DNA from: Saccharopolyspora hordei
Lineage (GTDB): Bacteria > Actinomycetota > Actinomycetes > Mycobacteriales > Pseudonocardiaceae
Length of the DNA stretch: 64,000 nt
Direction of reading: 5' to 3'
Assembly: GCF_013410345.1 (NCBI RefSeq)
Contig: NZ_JACCFJ010000001.1
Location: 1,240,001-1,304,000, forward strand
Made by a program: the position numbers and the translations under genes. Below are positions 33,714-41,922 of this stretch, one piece after another. Position 1 is the stretch's first letter; each line of letters begins with the position of its first letter. Under the pieces are notes generated by a model. The model did not search any database. It was not told the DNA's origin and saw only the letters and a list, made by a program, of their open reading frames with translations.

Positions 33714-33980
33714 GTGATCATCGCGCTCGTGCTCGGCGTCCTGCTCGGCGGTGGCGCCGGCGCCCTGGCCGCGTTCCTGATCGTCAAGAGCAAGCGCGGC
33801 GCCGCGCCGCAACCGATGGGCTACCCCCAGCAGGGCTTCGCCCCGCAGCCCCAGCAGTTCCCGCCGCAGCCCCCGCCGGGGTACGGCCAGCCGCCGCAGG
33901 GTCCGCCGGGCTACGGCCAGCCACCGCAGGGTCCGCAGGGGTACGGCCAGCCGCCGCAGGGCCCGTACCCGCCGCAGTGA
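33714..33980 (+). CDS. 88-aa membrane protein with repeated GYGQPPQGP tail
   Basis: Small protein of 88 residues with GTG start and GGGGGAGG upstream. A membrane span at about residues 2-24 (IIALVLGVLLGGGAGALAA) and a basic turn (VKSKRGAAP) precede a tail with three copies of a GYGQPPQGP unit, ending YPPQ. It is 19 bases after the preceding paralogue. Tails of this type also occur at the N-termini of the membrane proteins at 37966 and 38702. Confidence 0.75.
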   Translation: MIIALVLGVLLGGGAGALAAFLIVKSKRGAAPQPMGYPQQGFAPQPQQFPPQPPPGYGQPPQGPPGYGQPPQGPQGYGQPPQGPYPPQ

Positions 33981-34008
33981 CGGGCGAGCTCTCCTGGAGG
34001 GATTGCAC

Positions 34009-34158
34009 ATGATCGAAATGGTCCTCGTCGCCGTGGTGTTGGGTGGCGCGGCCGGTGCCGGTGCGGGCGCCGCGGTGGTGCGGATGACGAGGAACCGGGG
34101 CTCGTCCTCGGTGCCCCCGCCGCCGATCGGCTACGGGCCGAACCCGTACCAGCGCTGA
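34009..34158 (+). CDS. 49-aa membrane protein with GYGPNPYQR tail
   Basis: Small protein of 49 residues, ATG start with GGAGGG upstream. A Gly/Ala-rich membrane span (MIEMVLVAVVLGGAAGAGAG) is followed by a basic turn (RMTRNRGSS) and a short Pro/Tyr tail (PPIGYGPNPYQR). It is the third member of the span-charge-tail set and the last in the array. Function unknown. Confidence 0.65.
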   Translation: MIEMVLVAVVLGGAAGAGAGAAVVRMTRNRGSSSVPPPPIGYGPNPYQR

Positions 34159-34408
34159 CCGCCCCCAGGGGGCGTCCTCGGCGGGATCGCGGAACGCGTC
34201 ACCCTGCTGGTGAGGCGCCCCGAGCAGCCCCCACGCCCACCGCAGTGATCCACTTCTCCCCCTCGCGGATGCAAGCGAGGCGCCGTATCCGTCCCTCCGG
34301 GTGGCAGAACCTGCCAAGATTGGGGAACTGCACGGTTTCGAGGTGCGTCGGATCAGTCGCCGACGTTGCCGTCCGGTGCGGACGGCCGAGCTAGGAGGAG
34401 GGGGAACG

Positions 34409-34720
34409 GTGTCCGGGTTCGGGGCGAACGCGGGTGAGTTCACATCCGCTGCGGGCAGCATCAGGGGAGCCGCGGATCCGATCCGCGACGAGCACAGCAA
34501 GAAGATCGGCGACATGGGGATGGGGCAAGCCGACTTCGGCGAGGCGCACACCGGCAACTTCGGGCCGTACCAGGAAGCGATGAACAAGATCGGCAAGTGC
34601 GTGGCCAGCTTGGCCGACGCGATGGACGACTTCGCCGCGAAGCTGGAGAAGACCGGCTCCGGCTACGAGTGGTCCGACGCCGACGCCGCGGAGACCGTGA
34701 AGTCCTCTGGGGGTAACTGA
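34409..34720 (+). CDS. EspC/WXG100-like T7SS protein
   Basis: A 103-aa protein from the GTG at 34409, with AGGAGGAGGG upstream. Two helices flank a central turn. The C-terminus carries YEWSDADAAETV, which fits the YxxxD/E secretion motif (Y-E-W-S-D) and the EspC-like family. Its stop overlaps the start of the 858-aa gene (TGATG), a tight small/large substrate pairing. It is probably secreted by the ESX apparatus as a complex with that protein. Confidence 0.78.
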   Translation: MSGFGANAGEFTSAAGSIRGAADPIRDEHSKKIGDMGMGQADFGEAHTGNFGPYQEAMNKIGKCVASLADAMDDFAAKLEKTGSGYEWSDADAAETVKSSGGN

Positions 34721-37296
34721 TGGCTGACGAGAAGCCGCTGCCGAGTTGGGAAGAGGTCAAGAAGCTCCTGGACGACCCGGCTGTGCCGGACGATCAGAAG
34801 CGGAACTTGGCCCTCGCGTACGCGGCTGAGGATGACTTCGCGTTCTTGGGAGTCCGAGACGAAGTCGAACCGTACCTCGAGAAGTACGACGACGGCTATT
34901 GGCGGGTCAAAGGTGAATCGTGGTCCGTCGGTGACCGCGACCAGAACCTGCGGGACAGATTCGACGAGGCGAAGAAGTCGGCCGACGCCGCGGCGGAGGC
35001 GCGAAGGAAGCAGGACGAGGCCGTCGAGAACGGCAAGGGCACGCTGGAGGACAGCAAGCGCAAGGCTGAGAACGGTGACCACGGTGGCGCGGGCGCGAAG
35101 AGCGCCGACGAGCTGCTCGACGCGGGCAAGCCGGGGATGAAGTTCTTCGACACCTGGATCCCGCTCTACGAGAAGATCGAGGGCTACTACGAGAACCGGG
35201 ACAAGGTTCCGTCGCTCGACGAGGTCAAGAAGCGCTACAACGAGCAGCGCGGGCTGAACTTCGACAAGTTCGCCAAGAACATCGAGGACCTCAACGCGGC
35301 CGAGAAGGGCATGCGGGACTCGGTGCAGACCATGTCCGACAAGCTGAGCAGCTTGTGGAAGAGCTGGACGGGCGCCGCGTCGCAGGCTTCCCAGGACTTC
35401 TACTCGAGCAAGTTCCACCCGACCGCGCAGGAGCGGGTCATCACCACCGTCAGCGACGCGGCATCGATGACGCAGGACACCGTCAAGGCGGTCGCCGAGA
35501 TGATCCGCGGCAAGGCCGAGGCGGTGCTGGGCTACAACGAGCAGGTCTACGAGATCGCCGGCAAGGCGAAGTCGGAGTGGGAGATCACCGTCCAGGTCGG
35601 CAACGGCACCGACGACGACATGGTGCTCAAGCAGGCGTGCTCGATCTGGGACGTGCCGATCGAGGAGGACTGCGGCGACCTCACCGACGAGGTGAAGGAC
35701 CAGATCGAGAAGAAGTGCCGCGAGGTCACCCGCTCCGCGTTCTGCGACAAGGGCGTGGAGGCCGTGTGCGAGGCGTTCACCAAGCTCTGCGACGACACCA
35801 AGGAGAAGATCGACGAAGCCTGGAAGAAGCTGAACGAGGAACTGGGCAAGGCCGAGGAGAACCCGTTCAAGAACCCGGGCGGCAAGGACGACGGTGACAA
35901 GCCCGGCGGCGAGCAGCCCCGTGGTCAGCAGGACGGTGGGAACGGCACCGGTGGAGGTGGCGGCACGCCCGGCGGGGGTGGCGGCACGCCCGGCGGGGGT
36001 GGCGGCATCCCCAAGCCGCCGGAGGCGCCGGAGATGCCGGACGTCCCCGAGGCCCCGGAACCGCCGGAGATGCCCACGCCTGGTGAAGGCGGCGCCGGTG
36101 CTGGCGAGCGCGAGAAGGTCACCCTCGGCGAGGGCGAGAACGCGGTGAGCGTCGGGGCGCCCGGTCCGGACGGCAAGACCACGGTCGAGCTGGTGGGCCC
36201 CGACGGGCAGCCGAAGACGTACGAGGTCGACTTCGGCGGCCAGGGCGGCCTTGGCCAGCCGGTGCCGGGACAGCCGGGTGTGCCGGGGCAGCCGATCCCG
36301 GGGGCGCCGGGCGGCGCCCAGACGATGCCCGCGCCCGGTGAGATGCCGCCGGGCATGGGATCGCCGGGACAGGGCGGTCAGGGCCCCATCCCGGTGCAGC
36401 CCGGCGAGGACGGCAAGGCCGTGATCCGCGAAGGCGACCGCACCATCACCCTGGAGCGCACGCCGACCGGCGAGATCAAGGTCAGCGTGGACAACGGCGG
36501 TGGGCAGCCGCCGTTGAACCAGACGATCGACTTCGGCAACGAGCAGCCGAACCCGCCGTTCGGCGGGCCGGAGGTCGTGCAGCCCGCCGGGTTCGGCGAG
36601 CCGGTGCGACCCGAACCGGTGGTCCCGGAAGCGGCCGTGGGTACGCCGCCCCCTGTGGGCACCGAGATGCCCCCACCCGACATGAGCTCCCCGCTGCCGC
36701 CGCCGGACGCCGGTGCCGGCTCCGCCATGCCCACCTTCGACGGCGGCCCGGCCGTCGCCGATGGCGTGACCACGATGCCCGCCGCGGGCGGTCCCGCACC
36801 GGCGATGGTCGATCCGAACGCGCCCGCCGCCACCACGCCGCAGGCGGCAGGCCTGTCGAGCTTCACCCCGGTGGGCGAAGGTGTGCAGAACTCGTTCGGC
36901 AGCGCATCCGGGCAGTTGTTCGACAGCGGGTCCGGTCAGCCCGGGGCCCAGACCGGCTCCACCGGCCTGTCGTCGTTCGGCGCCTCCAACCCGCCGTCCG
37001 ACGGGGCGCAGCCGCAGGGTGCCACCGGTTTGTCGTCCTTCGGCGGTGAACCGGGGCACGGCCAGCCGAGTGGTCAGCAAGGCACCCAGAACCCCAACGC
37101 CGCCGCGGGCGGTGGCGGCATGATGGGTGGCGGCATGATGGGCGCGATGGGTGGCGCGCACGGCGCTCAGCAGGGCGGCGACCAGGAGCGCACCAACGCC
37201 AGTCCGTGGCGCACCCAGGGGCAGCTGTTCGACGACGGTGTCGAGGCGTCCAACGTGCGGTTCCAGTCCGTGCTCGGTCAGGACCGGGATCGGTGA
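34720..37296 (+). CDS. 858-aa T7SS substrate-like protein with Gly/Pro-rich C-terminus
   Basis: A large protein with an unrecognised charged N-terminal domain (residues 1-110). A helical domain with a WXG-type turn follows (LWKSWTGAASQASQDF, about 205-220). A Cys-containing helical segment lies at about 300-380, with cysteines in KQACSIW, EEDCGDL, KKCREV, AFCDKG, AVCEAF and KLCDD. From residue 390 it is Gly/Pro/Glu low complexity. The C-terminus has a GGGMMGGGMMGAMGG stretch and the shared tail DQERTNASPW...QLF...SVLGQ. Translation is coupled to the EspC-like gene. The six cysteines suggest disulphides after export. No toxin domain was recognised. Confidence 0.75.
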   Translation: MADEKPLPSWEEVKKLLDDPAVPDDQKRNLALAYAAEDDFAFLGVRDEVEPYLEKYDDGYWRVKGESWSVGDRDQNLRDRFDEAKKSADAAAEARRKQDEAVENGKGTLEDSKRKAENGDHGGAGAKSADELLDAGKPGMKFFDTWIPLYEKIEGYYENRDKVPSLDEVKKRYNEQRGLNFDKFAKNIEDLNAAEKGMRDSVQTMSDKLSSLWKSWTGAASQASQDFYSSKFHPTAQERVITTVSDAASMTQDTVKAVAEMIRGKAEAVLGYNEQVYEIAGKAKSEWEITVQVGNGTDDDMVLKQACSIWDVPIEEDCGDLTDEVKDQIEKKCREVTRSAFCDKGVEAVCEAFTKLCDDTKEKIDEAWKKLNEELGKAEENPFKNPGGKDDGDKPGGEQPRGQQDGGNGTGGGGGTPGGGGGTPGGGGGIPKPPEAPEMPDVPEAPEPPEMPTPGEGGAGAGEREKVTLGEGENAVSVGAPGPDGKTTVELVGPDGQPKTYEVDFGGQGGLGQPVPGQPGVPGQPIPGAPGGAQTMPAPGEMPPGMGSPGQGGQGPIPVQPGEDGKAVIREGDRTITLERTPTGEIKVSVDNGGGQPPLNQTIDFGNEQPNPPFGGPEVVQPAGFGEPVRPEPVVPEAAVGTPPPVGTEMPPPDMSSPLPPPDAGAGSAMPTFDGGPAVADGVTTMPAAGGPAPAMVDPNAPAATTPQAAGLSSFTPVGEGVQNSFGSASGQLFDSGSGQPGAQTGSTGLSSFGASNPPSDGAQPQGATGLSSFGGEPGHGQPSGQQGTQNPNAAAGGGGMMGGGMMGAMGGAHGAQQGGDQERTNASPWRTQGQLFDDGVEASNVRFQSVLGQDRDR

Positions 37297-37330
37297 TGTG
37301 GGGGAGAACTGGTGACGGAGAGGTGGACTG

Positions 37331-37903
37331 GTGACCGCCCTCAGTGACAAAGCCAAGGCGTTCCGAAATTCGATCGAAGGCTTGGCCAGGGAGCACGCGG
37401 CCAGGACGAGCTCGCTCGAGCAGTCCTGGCGCGACTCCGCCAAGGAAGGCCAGCAGAGCGCCAAGGAGGCGTCGGAGAAGGCGCAGAAGCTCGTGCAGCG
37501 GGTGCGGGAGCGCGCCGCGCACCTGCGGAGCCTCGACACCAAGAGGGGTGTGGAGGAGATCTCGGTCAACGAGGAACCCGAGACCGAGGACCCCGATCCC
37601 GAGGTCGAGCGCTTCTCGCAGCAGCTGTACGCGCAGCAGAAGCGCGCGGAGGAGACCGCGGCGACCACGGCGCAGGCCGCGCAGCCGGCGCAGCCCGAGC
37701 GGAGCGCGGTGCCGCGACCTCCGGAGCCGGAGCAGAGCAGCGGTTGGAACGTCCAAGCTGGACGGTTCGGTCGGCGGAACGAGTCGGCGCCTCCGCCGCC
37801 CGCGGCTCCGAAACCGCCATCGGCGCCCGGACCGGCACCGCGTCGCCAGCAGCCCGACTTCGACGATGACGACGACTTCGAGAACCAGAGCTGGCTGAGG
37901 TGA
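37331..37903 (+). CDS. Coiled-coil protein with acidic WLR tail
   Basis: A 190-aa protein, GTG start after GGAGAGG. Residues 1-65 form a charged coiled coil (ALSDKAKAFRNSIEGLAREHA). Residues about 75-95 are strongly acidic, and 105-170 are Pro/Ala-rich. The end is DDDDDFENQSWLR. It lies 34 bases after the large substrate-like gene and is probably in its operon. It may act as a cytosolic partner or chaperone of that protein, which is inferred. The gene at 29084 has a comparable layout. Confidence 0.68.
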   Translation: MTALSDKAKAFRNSIEGLAREHAARTSSLEQSWRDSAKEGQQSAKEASEKAQKLVQRVRERAAHLRSLDTKRGVEEISVNEEPETEDPDPEVERFSQQLYAQQKRAEETAATTAQAAQPAQPERSAVPRPPEPEQSSGWNVQAGRFGRRNESAPPPPAAPKPPSAPGPAPRRQQPDFDDDDDFENQSWLR

Positions 37904-37909
37904 GCCGGG

Positions 37910-37945
37910 CGAAGGCGGGGCAGGTGCGCACCTGCCCCGCCTTCG
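37910..37945. terminator. Bidirectional terminator palindrome
   Basis: Perfect loopless 18-bp inverted repeat starting CGAAGGCGGGGCAGGTGC. It lies between the convergent genes ending at 37903 and 37966. Confidence 0.8.
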
Positions 37946-37965
37946 TCATGTTCGATCCGGTCGTC

Positions 37966-38580
37966 TCACTGGTAGTACTGCACCGGCTGCGCGGGGGCGG
38001 CGGTGGCCTTCGGCTTCAACGCCTTCCGGATGAACGGGAGGAAGACCAGCACGGTCATGATCGCCACCGGGACCAGCGTGGCGATCGCCGACCAGGAGTA
38101 GAACGCCTCCGCGGTGGTGTCGCCGCGCGCCGGCTCGAGGTGCTGGAACTTGTAGAGGACCCGCTCGACGTAGTAGCCGACGAAGAGGGCTGTGGCGCCG
38201 ACGAACAGCCACGGAGCGATCCAGTGCCGGAGGACCAGGGTCACCCCGCCCGCGGCGAGCGCCGCGCCACCGGTCACGCAGAGGACCACCACGATCACGC
38301 TCGTGGTGGTGACGAAATCGATGATGATCACCAGTGACACGATGATCGCGATCGCACCGAGGATGATCGCGAAGACCGGTGACGGGCCCGTCGCCGGAGC
38401 GGGCGGCGGGTAGGGCTGGCCCGGGTAGGGCTGCGGGTACCCCTGCTGCGGGTTTCCGGGCTGTTGCGGGTATGCCTGCTGCGGGTACCCAGGAGGTTGC
38501 TGCGGGTACCCCTGCTGCGGGTACCCGGGAGGAGGTCCGGGCTGCTGCGGTTGTCCGTAGGGTGGCTGCGGTGAGGTCAT
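37966..38580 (-). CDS. Membrane protein with Pro/Gln/Tyr-rich N-terminal tail
   Basis: A 204-aa protein. The first 65 residues are low complexity built from GYPQQ and AYPQQ units. About four membrane spans follow (roughly 68-90, 92-115, 118-140, 155-180), then a short basic end. Proteins with a Pro-rich cytosolic tail and a small four-span body are common in actinobacteria and usually uncharacterised. CACAAT lies eight bases before the ATG with no Shine-Dalgarno sequence, which suggests a leaderless transcript. The neighbour at 38702 shares the same plan and the same opening MTSPQPP. Confidence 0.8.
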   Translation of the reverse strand: MTSPQPPYGQPQQPGPPPGYPQQGYPQQPPGYPQQAYPQQPGNPQQGYPQPYPGQPYPPPAPATGPSPVFAIILGAIAIIVSLVIIIDFVTTTSVIVVVLCVTGGAALAAGGVTLVLRHWIAPWLFVGATALFVGYYVERVLYKFQHLEPARGDTTAEAFYSWSAIATLVPVAIMTVLVFLPFIRKALKPKATAAPAQPVQYYQ

Positions 38581-38701
38581 GGATGCCGATTGTGGCTCAC
38601 CGCGCTAAGTAGGTGGGCTTGATCCCGACCCGCGTCACCCCTGCCGACGAGTGCGGCAGCTGAGGGCCCGGAGCTGGTGCTCCCCCCCCGGGATCACGTC
38701 G

Positions 38702-39340
38702 TCAGCGCAATCCGCGCTTGAGAGCGGGCAGCGACCCGAGGACCAGCGGGGCGATGCCCACGAGCGCGACGAGGACGAAGATCATCTTGATCTCGTCGAC
38801 GATGTTCCCGAAGCTGATCTGCTCCGGGTACACGGTCATCAGCGAGACGGCGCCACCTGCCCAGTCGAGGACCAGGGCCAGCACGGCCGCACCGCCGCCG
38901 ATCACGGTGAACAACGCGCCCTTCTGCCTCGTCCGGAACAGCAGGACGGAGCCGAGCACGAGGAACACGCCCCCGGCGACCAGGCTGAGGACAGCGAGCA
39001 CGTAGAGGATCTGCCCGGGAACGGACAGCTCGAACTCGTACTCGCCCGTCCAGTACTTGGACAGCGACATCAGGCGCAGCACCCCGATGGTGCACAGGAA
39101 CAGAGCGATCGCGATGTTCACGATCGACGTCGTGATGAGCAGGCCGCGGGGCGCGGTGGGCGCGGGTCCCTGCCCTGGTGGGGGCGCGAAGCCGGGCTGC
39201 TGCGGGTGAACCGGCTGCTGCGGGTACTGCTGCGGGTACTGCTGTTGTGGGTAGCCGGGCTGGTGCGGGTAGCCGGGCTGGTGTGGGTAGCCGGGAGGCT
39301 GCCCGGGCGGTGGCCCGTGGGGTGGCTGTGGTGAGGTCAT
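38702..39340 (-). CDS. Paralogous membrane protein with Pro/His/Tyr-rich tail
   Basis: A 212-aa protein. The first 70 residues are GYPHQ/QYPQQ-type repeats. Four membrane spans follow (about 73-95, 110-132, 140-160, 180-203). It begins MTSPQPPHG like the gene at 37966, but the membrane part is only generally similar. As in that gene, CACAAT lies seven bases before the ATG and no ribosome binding site is visible. The 121-base spacer to 38580 holds no gene. Function unknown. Confidence 0.8.
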   Translation of the reverse strand: MTSPQPPHGPPPGQPPGYPHQPGYPHQPGYPQQQYPQQYPQQPVHPQQPGFAPPPGQGPAPTAPRGLLITTSIVNIAIALFLCTIGVLRLMSLSKYWTGEYEFELSVPGQILYVLAVLSLVAGGVFLVLGSVLLFRTRQKGALFTVIGGGAAVLALVLDWAGGAVSLMTVYPEQISFGNIVDEIKMIFVLVALVGIAPLVLGSLPALKRGLR

Positions 39341-39483
39341 GTTCGGGATTGTGGCAGCCGGGCCTCGGCTCGGGTCGGTTTCCGGCTCACGTCACCCGCA
39401 GCGCCCGCTGCTCCGGCAACCGGAGTGTCTGCCGCACCGGACCTCCCTCCGCCGAATCCCCCGAGCCCGGTGAGGTTGTTCGT

Positions 39484-39489
39484 TACCCT
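39484..39489 (+). promoter_or_regulatory. Leaderless promoter -10 (TACCCT)
   Basis: TACCCT ends six bases before the GTG at 39496, leaving no room for a 5' leader. The next gene has TACCAT (40212-40217) at exactly the same distance from its GTG. No Shine-Dalgarno sequence is present in either case. Confidence 0.6.
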
Positions 39490-39495
39490 CGCCGG

Positions 39496-40173
39496 GTGCA
39501 CCCTCAGCAGCCGGGGCAGTGGGGGCCTCCGCCAGGTGGTCAGCACCCGCAGCAGCAGCCCCCGTACCAGCAGCCGCCGCAGAACGGGCGCGGGAAGCGC
39601 ATCGGCCTGGTCGCGGGCCTCGGCTTCGCGGTCCTGGTCCTGGTCGGTGCCGGTGGTTTCCTCGCGCTGGAGTACGTGGACTACTCCAAGCCCGCCGGGG
39701 AGCCGCCGACGAACGCCGCGCTGCCCCCGCAGTGCGACCTGGTGGGGAAGCCGACCCTGCAGCGCCTGCACGTGACCAACCCCGACCCGACGATCGCGAG
39801 CGAGGACGCGGAGTCCGGCCTGGCCAGCTGCGGGTGGGGGCCGACGGCGGGGCGCGACGGCATCGACGAGCGGACCCTGCGGGTCGACGTCCGCAGCGTG
39901 CCGGCGAGCGGCGACGTGACGGAGACGTTCGAGACCCTCCGGGACAGCGCCCCCGACGACGTCGCGGAGCTGCCCGGCCTCGGCGAGGAGGCGTTCCTGA
40001 CCTCCGGCGGCGAGGGCAAGTCCGAGGTGAGCTTCCGCCAGGGCCGGACGATCGTGACCGTCGGCTACAGCGGCCGGGACAAGGGCTTCATGGGCGACAG
40101 CGTCGACATGTCCGAGGCGGAGGCGGTGCAGGCCGTGCGGGCAGTCGCGCAGGAGATCGCCGCCAAGCTCTGA
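39496..40173 (+). CDS. Membrane-anchored DUF3558-like protein
   Basis: A 225-aa protein. A Pro/Gln/Gly-rich cytosolic tail (residues 1-34) is followed by one membrane span (36-58) and an extracytoplasmic domain. That domain has two cysteines (PQCDLVGKPTLQRL, SCGWGPT) and the pattern of DUF3558 proteins. Unlike the lipoprotein at 24195 it has no lipobox and is held by the span. The start is inferred from a -10 hexamer six bases upstream, implying leaderless translation. The downstream gene is a close paralogue. Confidence 0.78.
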   Translation: MHPQQPGQWGPPPGGQHPQQQPPYQQPPQNGRGKRIGLVAGLGFAVLVLVGAGGFLALEYVDYSKPAGEPPTNAALPPQCDLVGKPTLQRLHVTNPDPTIASEDAESGLASCGWGPTAGRDGIDERTLRVDVRSVPASGDVTETFETLRDSAPDDVAELPGLGEEAFLTSGGEGKSEVSFRQGRTIVTVGYSGRDKGFMGDSVDMSEAEAVQAVRAVAQEIAAKL

Positions 40174-40223
40174 GCCCGCCGTCACCGCCGCCCGACGACG
40201 GACGGGATGCGTACCATCCGCTG

Positions 40224-40928
40224 GTGCGACACCATCCGGGGCAGTGGGGGCAGCCGCACCAGCAGGTGCCCACCGAGCAGCAGTACCAGCAGTGGCAGCA
40301 GGTCCCGAAGAAGAGCCGGGCCGGGTGCGTCACGCTCGTCGTGATCGGCGTCGTCGTGCTGCTGGGCGCCGGGATCGTGGCCGGTGGCTACTTCTCCTGG
40401 CGGCACAGCGTCATCACCACGCCCGCCGGACAGGAACCCTCCGGGAAGGCCGTGATCGCGCCGTGCGACCTGGTCAGCGAGGACACCCTCCGGCGGCTGC
40501 GCACCACCAACTTCGTCGACGGTCACGAGTCGGAGGACACCGGTGCGGCCGGCTGCAGGTGGCGGCCGACGAAGGGCCAGGACGGCAACGACGAGCGCTA
40601 CCTGGACATCACCGTGACCCGGTCGGTGGCCGACGATCCCGAGGAGGCGGTGGCGGAAGCCGAGGAGGCCTACGAGAGCCACCGGCAGACCGACGGCGCC
40701 GGCGCGGTGCGGGTGGTCGAGGTGGCCGGCCCGTGGGACGAGGCGTTCCTGGCCACCGGGACCGAGGCCAAGCAAGCCCTGCTGGTCTTCCGCAAGGGCA
40801 CCACGACGGTGTCGGTCGGCTACGACGGCTACGACAAGACCTACTGGATCGAGGACGAGCGCATGCCGGTCGCCGAAGCGGCGTGGGGAGCGAAGGTGGT
40901 CGCCGAGGAGTTCGCCGCAGGGCTCTGA
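40224..40928 (+). CDS. Membrane-anchored DUF3558-like protein, paralogue
   Basis: A 234-aa paralogue of the preceding gene. A short Gln/Tyr-rich cytosolic tail (HHPGQWGQPHQQVP) and one membrane span (about 34-57) precede an outer domain with CDLVSEDTLRRL and a second Cys in GCRWRPT. Shared features include the FRKGTTTVSVGY and EAFL segments. GTG start with TACCAT six bases upstream. The two genes arose by tandem duplication. Function unknown. Confidence 0.78.
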   Translation: MRHHPGQWGQPHQQVPTEQQYQQWQQVPKKSRAGCVTLVVIGVVVLLGAGIVAGGYFSWRHSVITTPAGQEPSGKAVIAPCDLVSEDTLRRLRTTNFVDGHESEDTGAAGCRWRPTKGQDGNDERYLDITVTRSVADDPEEAVAEAEEAYESHRQTDGAGAVRVVEVAGPWDEAFLATGTEAKQALLVFRKGTTTVSVGYDGYDKTYWIEDERMPVAEAAWGAKVVAEEFAAGL

Positions 40929-40974
40929 GCGGGGCCGCCACCCGCCAGCGGTCCTGCGGCACCGGCGCGGCCGG

Positions 40975-41811
40975 TCAGGCCGCGGTGATGACGCCCCGGC
41001 TGTGCTCCCGGTCGATGTGGGCGCCCCCGACGTCGGAGGTCAGCAGGGCGTCGCCGCGGCGGTCCCCGGCCAGCGTGCTCAGGAAGTAGGCGGTGAGCAG
41101 GGCCTTGGTCGCCCGCTGCGTCGCGTGCTGGGGCTTGCCGTGCAGGACCAGCTGGGTCCAGTGCTTGCCCTCGGTGAAGCCGAGGTGGCTGGCCCGGCGC
41201 AGGGTGCGCAGCTGCACCGCCCCGGCCCAGTCCCGGGCGATCGGCACGGCGTTGGACACCGGCGGCGCCAGCAGGTCCTCGCCCGCCGCGAGGTGCAACC
41301 CCGGCACGCGGACGTGCGCCGCGGCCTCGAACGCCGACGGGCGCGTCTCCGCCGCCGCCAGCGTGGCCACCGACCGGATCCGCTCGTCGGCGGCGGCCGC
41401 CAGCACCGCGCACCCGCCGCCCATGGCGTGCCCGGCGACACCCAGCCGCTTCTCGTCCACGCTGATCTCGCCCTCGCCGAGCCGCACCCCCACGCAGACG
41501 TCCAGCGCGGTGCGCAGGTCGCTGGCGAACAGCCGGTGCGAGGCGAACGCGCCGAGCTGGGTGGCCGGCGCGGCCACCACGATGCCCCACGAGGCGAGGT
41601 GCCGGAGCAGGCCCAGGTAGCGGCGCGGCGGTTGCAGCCAGCCGTGCCCGAACGCGACCGCGGGCAGTCCCAGCCCGCGGCGCGGGGTGCAGACGATGCC
41701 CGGCAGCCCGACGACCGACAGGTCGCCGTGCAGCACCTCGTGCGGTCCGCGGCGGGACAGCTCTTCGAACGCGGTCTTCGCGGAAGGGGCCTTCTTGGCA
41801 GTGCGCGCCAT
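40975..41811 (-). CDS. Alpha/beta hydrolase-fold protein lacking the serine nucleophile
   Basis: A 278-aa protein resembling dienelactone hydrolase/PET-hydrolase-like alpha/beta hydrolases. The oxyanion loop region reads FGHGWLQPP. The nucleophile elbow reads GHAMGGG, with Ala (GCC) where the family has Ser (GHSMGGG). The acid in AGEDLLAPP and the histidine in ASHLGFTEG are retained. It is probably inactive as a hydrolase or uses different chemistry. It has no signal peptide. It is divergent from glmS. Confidence 0.82.
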   Translation of the reverse strand: MARTAKKAPSAKTAFEELSRRGPHEVLHGDLSVVGLPGIVCTPRRGLGLPAVAFGHGWLQPPRRYLGLLRHLASWGIVVAAPATQLGAFASHRLFASDLRTALDVCVGVRLGEGEISVDEKRLGVAGHAMGGGCAVLAAAADERIRSVATLAAAETRPSAFEAAAHVRVPGLHLAAGEDLLAPPVSNAVPIARDWAGAVQLRTLRRASHLGFTEGKHWTQLVLHGKPQHATQRATKALLTAYFLSTLAGDRRGDALLTSDVGGAHIDREHSRGVITAA

Positions 41812-41909
41812 GGTCAGCAACGGTAGCGGACTCGCGCGTGCGCGCGCGGTGTCCGCCGGACGGGGGTGTCCCACGACCGTCCGAACAGGTTCAGACCATG
41901 TGGAGTAGC

Positions 41910-41915
41910 TACGCT
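41910..41915 (+). promoter_or_regulatory. Possible leaderless promoter -10 of glmS (TACGCT)
   Basis: TACGCT ends seven bases before the glmS GTG, with no Shine-Dalgarno sequence between. The spacing is close to that of the DUF3558-like genes at 39496 and 40224. Confidence 0.5.
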
Positions 41916-41922
41916 GGTTCGG

